A stretch of DNA of 11,575 bases from NCBI GenBank assembly GCA_002298925.1, contig DBMM01000088.1, forward strand, positions 1-11,575. The letters run 5' to 3'. The DNA is from Geobacter sp. UBA698. Its GTDB lineage: Bacteria > Desulfobacterota > Desulfuromonadia > Geobacterales > Pseudopelobacteraceae. Below the pieces are notes generated by a model. That model was not told the origin of the DNA and did no database searches. It saw nothing but the letters and a program-made list of their open reading frames with translations. Numbering within the stretch: position 1 is the stretch's first letter; each line of letters begins with the position of its first letter. Below, in pieces: positions 1-6,431 of this stretch. The translations under genes and the position numbers were made by a program.

Positions 1-7
1 AAGTTCC

Positions 8-53
8 CTTCGACTCCGCTCAGGGAACAGATGTGCGCTGAGCGGAGTCGAAG
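8..53. repeat. 16-bp perfect inverted repeat with nested palindromes (REP-like)
   Basis: CTTCGACTCCGCTCAG at 8-23 is the exact reverse complement of 38-53, with a 14-nt loop. Each arm also has its own short flanking palindrome: 3-9 pairs with 22-28, and 35-39 pairs with 52-56. The element could therefore fold as one long hairpin or as two small ones. It lies about 75 bp beyond the stop of the minus-strand sugar transferase gene. No T-run follows the hairpin in the direction of that gene's transcription, so it is not a classical intrinsic terminator. From memory, this core resembles a palindrome dispersed in many bacterial genomes; copy number cannot be judged from one window. Confidence 0.75.
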
Positions 54-103
54 CGCATCCTGCGAAACTTATGCCCAGACAAAGCTCTGCCCGAGGTGGG
101 GTG

Positions 104-120
104 CTAACCTCTAACCTCTA
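104..120. repeat. short tandem repeat, 7-bp unit
   Basis: The unit CTAACCT occurs twice in perfect tandem (104-110, 111-117) and is followed by a partial third unit, CTA. It sits between the palindromic repeat and the stop codon of the sugar transferase. No function is evident. Confidence 0.6.
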
Positions 121-127
121 GTCCCGC

Positions 128-1522
128 CTACCTGACACCCCTCCCGAACAGGACGACCTTGATGGTTTCAAAAAATATCAGCAGGTCCAATGAGACGGAC
201 AGATTTTTAATGTAATAGAGGTCGTAGCGCAACTTTTCAACGGCGTCCTCGACGGATGCGCCGTAGGGGTAGCGGACCTGGGCCCATCCGGTCACGCCGG
301 GCTTGATGAAGTGTCGTTTCGAATAGTACGGGATCACGATCTTCAGCTTCTCGACGAATTCGGGGCGCTCGGGTCGGGGGCCGATAAAACTCATGTCACC
401 CTTGAGGACATTGAACAATTGCGGAATTTCATCAATTCGGGTGTTGCGAATAAATAACCCGATCCTGGTTACACGCGGATCATTCTGTTGAGCCCAAACC
501 GCGCCTGTGGCCAGCTCGGCATCCTGGCGCATGCTTCTGAACTTGTAGAGATTGAATTGCTCTTCACTCCCTCCCACCCGGATTTGCCTGAAAAAAAGCG
601 GGCCGGGAGAATCGATCTTGATCAGAAGGGCGATCAGCGGGAAAAAGGGGGCCGTCAGTAACAGGCCCAGGGCTGCCAGAATAATGTCACTGCAGCGCTT
701 GAAGAGTGTCAGCAGCGTCGTTCGACGAAAGCCGCTGGAAAAAATGATCCAGCTGGGGGTGATGTGTTCCAGCATCAACTTGCCATGGACGCGCTCATAA
801 AAGCTGGGTGCCTCCATGATCTCAATCCCTTTCAATTTGCAATGCAGAACGTCCCTGAGCGGGAAAATTCCCCTCCGTTCAGAGAGCGCCACCACAATCG
901 TGTCGGCACGCGCTTCCGAGGCGACCGCCACCAGCTGGTCGGAACTGCCCAGGATGGATTCGGGGGGAACACTGAGGGCGTTGTTTTCTCTATCACTATG
1001 GTTGCTTTCATTGGAGCTGCAGGTTGCATAGCCTGTCAGGGTGTAGCTGTTGAAGCTGGATGTTACCAGTTGTCCCATTTGCTGTGCCAGGGGGCCGGTC
1101 CCCAGGATCAGGATTCGTTGTGAAAATTGCGGGTGGTGGCGGTAGATCAGGAAAAGGCAGTGCCATAAGAATTGATACAGGGCAAACAGTGCTATGGATA
1201 TGATCAGGAATCCTCTGCCCATCATGACGGATGGTTCCAGATAATAGGCGATGGAAAGCATGAAGAAAGATGTAGAGGTTCCCAGTACGATATTTATCAG
1301 TATTTCGAGCTTATTACTGTTTTTGCTGAAGTCATAGACATCCATCAGCTGAGAAGAAAAGATGCTGACAACCGCAAAAAAAACGGCAGTAGAGAATCCT
1401 CTAAAATCAAAAAGCGTGATGGTTGTCTCAACGTACCCGAAACGCACGATCGCGGCGGAAAAAAAAGCCGCGAACGCCAGCAGTACGTCAACAAATATCA
1501 GCAGAACAAAGCGTGAAATCAT
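128..1522 (-). CDS. PEP-CTERM-associated sugar transferase (EpsB_2-like polyprenyl-phosphate sugar phosphotransferase)
   Basis: This 464-aa inner-membrane enzyme is predicted to move a sugar-1-phosphate from a nucleotide sugar onto undecaprenyl phosphate, the first step of an exopolysaccharide. The N-terminal half has several hydrophobic segments (about 4-28, 42-60, 76-94, 103-127) and a Rossmann-like glycine motif (GTGPLAQ, 141-147). A further membrane helix (about 278-302) precedes the C-terminal bacterial sugar transferase domain. That domain shows KFRSM (327-331), the acidic pair in RIDEIPQLFNVL (D364, E365; the likely catalytic dyad by analogy with PglC), GPRPERP (381-387) and the KPGVTGWAQVRYPYG block (407-421). 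The YPYGAS...FGRG ending is typical of the PEP-CTERM-linked subgroup (TIGR03013), and the length is normal. The start lies 16 nt after the prsT stop with no clear Shine-Dalgarno sequence, so translational coupling within one operon is likely. The sugar cannot be read from the sequence. Confidence 0.93.
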   Translation of the reverse strand: MISRFVLLIFVDVLLAFAAFFSAAIVRFGYVETTITLFDFRGFSTAVFFAVVSIFSSQLMDVYDFSKNSNKLEILINIVLGTSTSFFMLSIAYYLEPSVMMGRGFLIISIALFALYQFLWHCLFLIYRHHPQFSQRILILGTGPLAQQMGQLVTSSFNSYTLTGYATCSSNESNHSDRENNALSVPPESILGSSDQLVAVASEARADTIVVALSERRGIFPLRDVLHCKLKGIEIMEAPSFYERVHGKLMLEHITPSWIIFSSGFRRTTLLTLFKRCSDIILAALGLLLTAPFFPLIALLIKIDSPGPLFFRQIRVGGSEEQFNLYKFRSMRQDAELATGAVWAQQNDPRVTRIGLFIRNTRIDEIPQLFNVLKGDMSFIGPRPERPEFVEKLKIVIPYYSKRHFIKPGVTGWAQVRYPYGASVEDAVEKLRYDLYYIKNLSVSLDLLIFFETIKVVLFGRGVR

Positions 1523-1538
1523 ACAGTAGGTGAGGCCT

Positions 1539-4187
1539 TTACTTTTTCAATTCGGACTGCAGCGCCCTGGCAGCGACTGCATCCGGAAAGTTTCCACTGG
1601 CCAGGGATTTTTGTACCGTTTCAGATGCCTTTTTCCTGTCACCGGACTCTTTATAGGCCAGTGCCAGATGATAGGTTACCGTCGGGTTGTCGGGCAGCAG
1701 TTTCACGGCCTGTTCCAATACCTTTTTTGCATCGTCCTTGCGGTTGTTCTTGAGCAGGGCATAGCCGAGCGTATCCATCAGGCCGGCATTAGCCGGTTCC
1801 TGTTTGTAGGCGGATACCGCCATACGCAAGGCCTCCTCCTTGTTGCCGTAGCCGTCGGCATACAGGTAGGCCAGATTGTTGAGCGCAGGTGTATAGGTGG
1901 GGGCCTTTTCAAGGGCGTTTCTATATTTGGCCAGCGCCTCTTTCTTTTTGCCGGTCAGGTCAAGCAAGGCGCCTTGAGCGAAGATCGCCGGTGCAAAGTC
2001 AGGTTTTTTACGGACGGCTTCGCTGTAGCTGGACATGGCCTGATCATATTCTTTGCGTCTTTCATGTACTCGCCCCAGGTTGAGCAGGGCCTGGACATTC
2101 CCGGGGTCGACCCGCAGGCCGTTTTTGAGCTCGTTGACAGCACTGTCAAGATCATTCTGCTGTTCATGGATTGACGACAGCACGATATAGCCCTGGGCGG
2201 ATTTCGGATGTTTGTCGATGATCCGGCGGGCCTGTTCCAGCGCCTTGGGATACTGTTTCATCTGGACGTAGGTGCTGATTTTAAGCGCCAGACCCGCGTC
2301 AGGATTCTGGGTTTCGATCTCCTCAAAAATCTTGAGAGCGTCCTTGGTTTTGTTTTCGGATACCAGAATCTTGCCCTTCATCTCCAAGGCCGCCAGATTG
2401 CGTGCATCGAGCTTGATGGCTTCGTCCAGCACCTTGATGGCCTTGGACGCTTCTTTTCTCTTGACGTGGTAGCCGGCCTGGGCCAGGAACGCTGCCGGCT
2501 TTTTGGTGGCAACCGCCTTCTGGTAATAGTTCAGAGCCTCGCTGTCTTTCCCCTGCAGTTCATTGAGCGCTGCCAGCGCCAGCATCGCCTGCAGATTGGC
2601 GGGATCGTTCTGCAGCAGGGTGACATACTCTTCGCCTGCCTTGGCGTAATTGCCCGAGGCGGCGTGGTAGGAGGCGAGCACCTGGTAGGTTGGCGGGAAG
2701 GCCGGATCAAGTTGCTTGGACTTCTGCAGGCAGGCCAGCGCTTCTTCCTTTTTGTTTTCCCTGAAAAGCACCGCGGCCATGCCGTTGTAGAGGGGGGCAT
2801 CCCCTTTCTTGCCGGTCAGGCCGGCCTTGAGTGTGGACAAGGCCTTGGCGGTCTTGTTTTCGTGCAGATAGTATGAGGTCAGCAGCAAGCGACTGTTAAG
2901 GGCATCGGGAGCCGCCTGGACTGCAGAGGCCAACTCTGTTTCGCCGGAACTGTTCTTCCCCTTGCTGAAATAGAACAGGCCCTTCTTCAGATAGGCGTCA
3001 ACACTTTTGGGGTCGATTTTGGTTGCCAGGTTCAGTTCCCGCATCCCTTCGTCGAACATCCCTTTGGCCATGTAAGCGTTGCCCAGCAGATTGTGGGCAA
3101 TCGCGTCGCGACTGTCCTGTTCCAGTGCCCTGTTGATCTCGGTGATGGCATCATCGATCCGTTTTTGGGCCATCAGGACGGTGGCAGTCATGAGTCGTGC
3201 CTGGCGGGCGTTCGGGATGTTGTCCAGGATTTTGCGGAACTGGCTCAGTGCGCTTTCCATTTCTCCGCGGCTATAATACGTGAGTCCGAGGAAATAGTAC
3301 CCTTCCGGGGTTGGCGCCAGTTTGAGGGAGGTCAGCAGGGAGGTGGCCGCCTCTGCGTATTTTTTGCGATAAAAGCTCGCCAGCCCTTTCAGGCGGTGTC
3401 CGTCACCCCGGTTGGGGAAGCCTTTGACCAATTCGTCGGCGAGAGCATCGGCCTTGTCGAGTTCACCTTTTTCGATCTGGATCAGGCCGATCTTGTAGGC
3501 GGCCAATGTTTCCGACGGATTTTTCTCGCGCAGCTTGCGATAGATCTCCAGGGCCTTGTCGTTATTGCCGCGACTCTTTTCAATGGCCGCCAGCATGTAG
3601 GAGGCGCGTGTGCTTTTCGGGTCAGCTTGAATGACCTCCTCGAGCAGCGCCTTTCCTTTTGGCTCCATGCCCGCTGCCACGTAGACCGAGGCCAATTCCA
3701 GTTTGGTGTTTGAGCGGGTAGGGGAGGCTTTGAGCGCCTGGAGCAGATAGGTTTCGGCCTCCTGATACTGCTTTCTGATTGCAGATGAGATGCCCATTAC
3801 CTCGAGGGCGTCGGCATTATCGGGATGTTTTGCGAGATACTGCCCTGCCAGGGTGGCGGCCACGTCCCCCTTGTTGCCGGCAATGGCCAGCTTGGCCAGT
3901 TCCAGTTGGATTTCATCCCGCGAGGGATTCTGCTTGAGGACCTTGGTGAACTCTTTTTCAGCCAGCTCACGCTTGCCCATGGCGGCGTAAGCCCGTCCCA
4001 GCTGGTAACGGGCTTCCGCAAAGTTCTCATCCTTTTCCAGTGCGCTTTTGAAAAGCACGATGGCGCCGCCCGGGTTGCCGGCATTGAGCTGTTTGACTCC
4101 TTCGGCCTGCAAACCCTCTTTGGATTTGCCGCAGCCGCCGCATGCCGTTGCTGCGATCAAAGCTAGAATGAGTAATGGTTTTTTCAC
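1539..4187 (-). CDS. prsT: PEP-CTERM system TPR-repeat lipoprotein PrsT
   Basis: This is a very long TPR protein, 882 aa from the start chosen here. The N-terminus (MKKPLLILALIAATAC) is a short lipoprotein signal with Cys16 as the likely lipidated residue, so the protein should sit on the outer or inner membrane facing the periplasm. Almost all of the rest is tetratricopeptide repeats of about 34 residues. Helix pairs such as AEARYQLGRAYAAMG and AIAHNLLGNAYMAKG recur throughout, giving room for over 20 repeats. Size, lipobox and repeat content match the PrsT family (TIGR02917), which accompanies exosortase/PEP-CTERM loci. Its exact job is unproven; a scaffold for polysaccharide or protein export is the usual guess. 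GTG at 4187 is preferred over the in-frame TTG at 4193: GGAGG lies 7 nt before the GTG but only 1 nt before the TTG. The sugar transferase follows downstream. Confidence 0.93.
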   Translation of the reverse strand: MKKPLLILALIAATACGGCGKSKEGLQAEGVKQLNAGNPGGAIVLFKSALEKDENFAEARYQLGRAYAAMGKRELAEKEFTKVLKQNPSRDEIQLELAKLAIAGNKGDVAATLAGQYLAKHPDNADALEVMGISSAIRKQYQEAETYLLQALKASPTRSNTKLELASVYVAAGMEPKGKALLEEVIQADPKSTRASYMLAAIEKSRGNNDKALEIYRKLREKNPSETLAAYKIGLIQIEKGELDKADALADELVKGFPNRGDGHRLKGLASFYRKKYAEAATSLLTSLKLAPTPEGYYFLGLTYYSRGEMESALSQFRKILDNIPNARQARLMTATVLMAQKRIDDAITEINRALEQDSRDAIAHNLLGNAYMAKGMFDEGMRELNLATKIDPKSVDAYLKKGLFYFSKGKNSSGETELASAVQAAPDALNSRLLLTSYYLHENKTAKALSTLKAGLTGKKGDAPLYNGMAAVLFRENKKEEALACLQKSKQLDPAFPPTYQVLASYHAASGNYAKAGEEYVTLLQNDPANLQAMLALAALNELQGKDSEALNYYQKAVATKKPAAFLAQAGYHVKRKEASKAIKVLDEAIKLDARNLAALEMKGKILVSENKTKDALKIFEEIETQNPDAGLALKISTYVQMKQYPKALEQARRIIDKHPKSAQGYIVLSSIHEQQNDLDSAVNELKNGLRVDPGNVQALLNLGRVHERRKEYDQAMSSYSEAVRKKPDFAPAIFAQGALLDLTGKKKEALAKYRNALEKAPTYTPALNNLAYLYADGYGNKEEALRMAVSAYKQEPANAGLMDTLGYALLKNNRKDDAKKVLEQAVKLLPDNPTVTYHLALAYKESGDRKKASETVQKSLASGNFPDAVAARALQSELKK

Positions 4188-4194
4188 TGACAAA

Positions 4195-4199
4195 CCTCC
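4195..4199 (-). promoter_or_regulatory. Shine-Dalgarno sequence of prsT, decides its start
   Basis: On the minus strand the sequence reads GGAGG, then 7 nt (TTTGTCA), then GTG. The perfect GGAGG and good spacing favour the GTG start at 4187. The TTG two codons upstream lies almost on the ribosome site and is an unlikely start. Confidence 0.8.
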
Positions 4200-4270
4200 G
4201 AGGCGGGCATAAGGACAACAAGAATTTTCAGGTTGATTTTAATTAATCAGCTAATCATTTTTAAGCGTGG

Positions 4271-4299
4271 ATAGTATCAAGTCAGGATAATCTTATCAA
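4271..4299 (-). promoter_or_regulatory. candidate sigma-70 promoter for prsT
   Basis: On the minus strand TTGATA (-35, plus-strand 4294-4299; 5 of 6 consensus bases) is followed after exactly 17 nt by TACTAT (-10, 4271-4276; 4 of 6). Transcription would begin near 4264, leaving a leader of roughly 77 nt before the GTG. The region is AT-rich, so a chance match is possible. Confidence 0.4.
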
Positions 4300-4301
4300 G
4301 G

Positions 4302-4307
4302 TATAAT
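4302..4307 (+). promoter_or_regulatory. possible -10 box for the divergent CPBP protease gene
   Basis: A perfect TATAAT faces the protease gene, about 113 nt before its ATG, but no recognisable -35 box lies 16-18 nt upstream. It is back-to-back with the prsT promoter candidate, and their boxes interleave within about 40 bp. This would fit shared control of the divergent genes, but the evidence is weak. Confidence 0.2.
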
Positions 4308-4419
4308 TAAGTAATTGCATTAAGAACTAGAATATATGGGCGTACTCTATCAGGATATTGCTGGGTAAATATTAATGAAATTTGTTGCGCCGTGATCTGT
4401 TTTCAGTTATATCAATTTC

Positions 4420-5121
4420 ATGACGAAAGAATCCTCCGCATATGCTGCCCGGGCGCGATACCTGCCATTTGCCGTATTCATGGCATTTATAGCTATTGAC
4501 GAGATCGCACGGTTTGCTGCCTCCCAAGGCCTGTTTAATCTTACCGATACAACGCTTTATTATCTCTACCCGGTCAAAGCCGTGGTGGTTGCCGCCCTGA
4601 TGTTTCATTATCGCCGGGCATACACCGAACTGACCGTGAAAGATCTGACTCGTATTCCCGTTACTGTTTCGGTGATTATGTTGGGGCTGCTGGTATTTTT
4701 CCTCTGGATCAATATGGATTGGGTCTTGTCACCCGCGGGCACTCCCCAGGGATTTAACCCGACACTGTTGCCTGGTACCGCTGTGCCGTTGGCGATGACA
4801 GCCTTCAGGATTTTCGGTGCAGTGCTGGTTGTTCCGCTCATGGAAGAACTTTTCTGGAGATCATACCTGATCCGCTATATTGCTGACCACGAATTTGAAA
4901 AGGTGCCTGTAGGCCATTTCTCCTGGGCATCCTTTCTGATCACTGTCGTGCTGTTCGGTCTTGAGCACCATTTTATTCTGGCAGGCATGCTTGCCGGAAT
5001 TATGTACAGTATTGTCCTCTATCGTACCCGTAGTCTTGCCCAATGCATTTTGGTCCACGCAGTCACCAATCTGGCCCTGGCCGTCTATGTTGTTTCCAGC
5101 GGGAAGTGGTACTTCTGGTAA
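4420..5121 (+). CDS. exosortase-associated CPBP family intramembrane protease (CAAX protease-related)
   Basis: This 233-aa polytopic inner-membrane protein has hydrophobic stretches at about 14-34, 44-63, 81-98, 120-140, 168-182, 186-202 and 206-226. It carries the CPBP (Abi/CAAX protease) catalytic signature: EE at 142-143 with R147 (EELFWR), F179-x3-H183 in the next helix, and H213-x3-N217 near the end. Size and the LPFAVFMAFIA-type N-terminus match the small subgroup found beside exosortase genes (TIGR03008-like). By family knowledge CPBP proteins are glutamate/metal-type intramembrane proteases. The substrate is unknown; trimming of sorted proteins or their leftover tails is only a guess. 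The gene is divergent from prsT, and the gene to its right encodes a PEP-CTERM protein. ATG 4420 has no visible Shine-Dalgarno sequence, so the start is less certain than the identity. Confidence 0.88.
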   Translation: MTKESSAYAARARYLPFAVFMAFIAIDEIARFAASQGLFNLTDTTLYYLYPVKAVVVAALMFHYRRAYTELTVKDLTRIPVTVSVIMLGLLVFFLWINMDWVLSPAGTPQGFNPTLLPGTAVPLAMTAFRIFGAVLVVPLMEELFWRSYLIRYIADHEFEKVPVGHFSWASFLITVVLFGLEHHFILAGMLAGIMYSIVLYRTRSLAQCILVHAVTNLALAVYVVSSGKWYFW

Positions 5122-5238
5122 TCCCATGGTTGGGCCGTTCTTCCCCAAGCATCTCTAAATCCCCCTTTCTACGTTAATCTGAGTTATTTTTTTGTGGTGA
5201 TGTCCTCCGTTGGCATGTTGCCTCTGGCTGTTTCATTT

Positions 5239-5250
5239 TGTCAGGCATTT
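5239..5250 (+). repeat. direct repeat copy 1, possible activator site
   Basis: TGTCAGGCATTT recurs as TGTCAGGCGTTT at 5310-5321: 11 of 12 bases match and the copies are 71 bp apart. Copy 1 lies about 160 bp upstream of the preferred sigma-54 element, within the usual range of enhancer-binding sites. Function is inferred from position only. Confidence 0.35.
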
Positions 5251-5265
5251 GGCGGTTGTTTTGCG
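5250..5265 (+). promoter_or_regulatory. weaker candidate sigma-54 element
   Basis: TGGCGG-N5-TTGCG has the required GG-N10-GC spacing (GG 5251-5252, GC 5263-5264). Four bases match in each half (TGGC, TTGC). A start here would leave a leader of roughly 200 nt, so it is less likely than the element at 5397. Confidence 0.22.
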
Positions 5266-5309
5266 CTATTGGATAGTTTGAAGCATCTTCCTTGCCATCT
5301 CTGAAAACA

Positions 5310-5321
5310 TGTCAGGCGTTT
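5310..5321 (+). repeat. direct repeat copy 2, possible activator site
   Basis: TGTCAGGCGTTT is the second copy of the 12-bp repeat, about 87 bp upstream of the preferred sigma-54 element. Two spaced copies upstream of a -24/-12 promoter would suit a sigma-54 activator, but no binding evidence is available. Confidence 0.35.
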
Positions 5322-5396
5322 ATTGCTGCGGTGTTTAGTGGCGCGTGCCGTAGAGCTGTTAGGGAATAATGTAATAAAACAGGGTAATATTCTTTT

Positions 5397-5412
5397 CGGC
5401 ATGCTTAGTGCT
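5397..5412 (+). promoter_or_regulatory. candidate sigma-54 (-24/-12) promoter of the PEP-CTERM gene
   Basis: CGGCAT-N5-GTGCT has GG (5398-5399) and GC (5410-5411) separated by exactly 10 nt, plus further consensus bases (GGCA and TGCT). Transcription would start near 5424, giving a leader of about 60 nt before the well-placed ribosome site. In organisms with the PrsK/PrsR regulators, PEP-CTERM genes are known to depend on RpoN, which supports the reading. The match is imperfect and unproven. Confidence 0.4.
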
Positions 5413-5482
5413 TTTCTTAAATGGAAAGATAAAAGTACAGCCATTTGACTTAAAAAAGATGCAATGTTAAGGAGTCGTTACA

Positions 5483-6301
5483 ATGAAAACATCAATGCTC
5501 ATTATTGTCGTTCTTTTGGTGGCAGCAGTGACAGCCGGCCAGGCTCAGGTATACACGATCAGTGATACCTACATCGGTGGCGATCCCACGCACAGTTGGG
5601 CCCATACGGACGTTATCGGTGATTACAGGTATTATGATATTGACGGCATGAATGTTAAAAATGCCGGTAATAATCTGTCAGTTGACATTTTCACCTCTTT
5701 CGTCTCCCAGACGAGCTCCTCTGAAATCTGGAGCGATAAAACCCATATTGGGGATCTGTTCATCGGGACGGGTGGCTGGAAGCCATCCGGTACGGGTACG
5801 GACAAATACTTGTCGGACACAAGTTCAACAAACAAAACAAACTGGGACTATGCCGTCCTCCTTACCCCGCATGTTCCGACTATTAATGGTGACCCAATCA
5901 AAAAAGGTACCGCAACGCTTTATGCGACCAAGGATGGATCTTTCATAAAATCTAATCTGGGCGGTCTTGATCCAAATCAGTGGGTCTACCGTGCTGACCA
6001 GTATGTACAGTTCAATCCGGCAACCAATGCTATTCCGTTAATTGCCGGAACCTGGGCCATATCCGACAGTGCCTTCACTAAAAATGGTGTAACTTACGGT
6101 GATCTGTCAATAAATTTCGATTATTCCGGCATTGTTGCATTGAGTGATCAGTGGGCATTCTCGTGGGCCATGACGTGTGGAAATGATGTCATCCAAGGCC
6201 AGGCGAATGTGCCAACTCCAGTTCCGGAACCCTCCACGATGATGCTGTTTGGGGCGGGGTTGATCGGAGTAGCGGTATGTCGCCGGAGGATGAAACTATA
6301 A
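5483..6301 (+). CDS. PEP-CTERM sorting domain-containing secreted protein
   Basis: This 272-aa protein is made for export and sorting. It has a Sec signal peptide (about 1-21, cleavage probably after AGQA) and a body of roughly 225 residues rich in Gly, Ser, Thr, Asn and Asp with a beta-strand look. The tail contains VPEPST (247-252), a hydrophobic helix (about 253-270) and a basic CRRRMKL end. That tripartite tail is the PEP-CTERM signal recognised by exosortases of the EpsH type, so the mature protein is expected to be processed at the PEP site and released to the surface or matrix. The exosortase is not in the window. The body starts with a DTYIGG...DVIGDYRYYDI pattern that, from memory, recurs in other PEP-CTERM proteins; no enzyme motif is seen. 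The gene has its own AAGGAG ribosome site and a strong terminator, so it is probably monocistronic. Confidence 0.93.
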   Translation: MKTSMLIIVVLLVAAVTAGQAQVYTISDTYIGGDPTHSWAHTDVIGDYRYYDIDGMNVKNAGNNLSVDIFTSFVSQTSSSEIWSDKTHIGDLFIGTGGWKPSGTGTDKYLSDTSSTNKTNWDYAVLLTPHVPTINGDPIKKGTATLYATKDGSFIKSNLGGLDPNQWVYRADQYVQFNPATNAIPLIAGTWAISDSAFTKNGVTYGDLSINFDYSGIVALSDQWAFSWAMTCGNDVIQGQANVPTPVPEPSTMMLFGAGLIGVAVCRRRMKL

Positions 6302-6321
6302 TTACAGAACGGTCACCAGGT

Positions 6322-6357
6322 AAAGAGGGGCGTGTCAGGAGGCACGCCCCTCTTTTT
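6322..6357 (+). terminator. strong rho-independent terminator after the PEP-CTERM gene
   Basis: A perfect 13-bp stem (6322-6334 with 6343-6355, core GAGGGGCGTG) closes an 8-nt loop and ends in a run of five T (6353-6357). It begins 20 nt after the PEP-CTERM stop codon and should separate that transcript from the exporter operon. Confidence 0.92.
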
Positions 6358-6365
6358 GATCAGAT

Positions 6366-6380
6366 TGGCAGGACCTGCCA
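6366..6380. repeat. palindrome 1 in the exporter promoter region
   Basis: TGGCAGG-A-CCTGCCA is a perfect 7-bp inverted repeat around one central base, 51 nt before the permease start. It touches the second palindrome (6380-6392). The size and position suit an operator, but no regulator is known. Confidence 0.4.
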
Positions 6381-6392
6381 TAGCTGAGCTAT
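6380..6392. repeat. palindrome 2 in the exporter promoter region
   Basis: ATAGCT-G-AGCTAT is a perfect 6-bp inverted repeat around one central base. It shares its first base with palindrome 1 and lies about 27 bp upstream of the extended -10 box of the exporter operon. It may be an operator. Confidence 0.35.
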
Positions 6393-6416
6393 AAGACTTT
6401 AATAAATTAAAATCTA

Positions 6417-6425
6417 TGCTATATT
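6417..6425 (+). promoter_or_regulatory. extended -10 promoter of the exporter operon
   Basis: TGCTATATT matches the extended -10 form TGnTATAAT with one mismatch. No clear -35 box lies 16-18 nt upstream, which extended -10 promoters tolerate. The box ends only 6 nt before the permease ATG, so the predicted first transcribed base falls on or next to the A of the start codon. Confidence 0.4.
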
Positions 6426-6431
6426 CGCCCC

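Larger units (their letters stand above)
5122..5482. other. 361-bp gene-free regulatory stretch before the PEP-CTERM gene
   Basis: No convincing gene is present. Just after the protease stop, TTGGG/CCCAA arms (about 5129-5147) can pair, but no T-run follows directly, so no good terminator is seen. The rest contains two GG-N10-GC elements resembling sigma-54 promoters and a spaced 12-bp direct repeat, listed separately. The last 14 bases hold the ribosome site AAGGAG (5469-5474), 8 nt from the ATG of the PEP-CTERM gene. The large size of the spacer fits a regulated promoter. Confidence 0.6.

Noticed and set aside
8..53. CRISPR or insertion-sequence end
   Set aside because: There is only one palindromic unit, no spacer array, no transposase gene and no target duplication in view.
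1172..1516. Plus-strand open frame of 114 aa opposite the sugar transferase
   Set aside because: It lies wholly antisense to a well-supported gene, has low-complexity charged content and no family resemblance; the same holds for the other antisense frames over this gene.
1530..3713. Long plus-strand open frames (214, 222, 206 aa) opposite prsT
   Set aside because: The TPR codon pattern leaves few stops on the opposite strand. The translations show no domain, and prsT itself is unmistakable.
5241..5444. Minus-strand 67-aa open frame in the gene-free stretch
   Set aside because: It has no clear ribosome site and no recognisable features, and it overlaps the candidate regulatory elements; it is more likely chance.
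6371..6386. GG-N10-GC element (AGGACC-N5-TAGCT) as a sigma-54 promoter of the exporter operon
   Set aside because: The -24 half lacks the TGGCA context and the match falls inside two palindromes that explain its bases. The extended -10 box is a better promoter.
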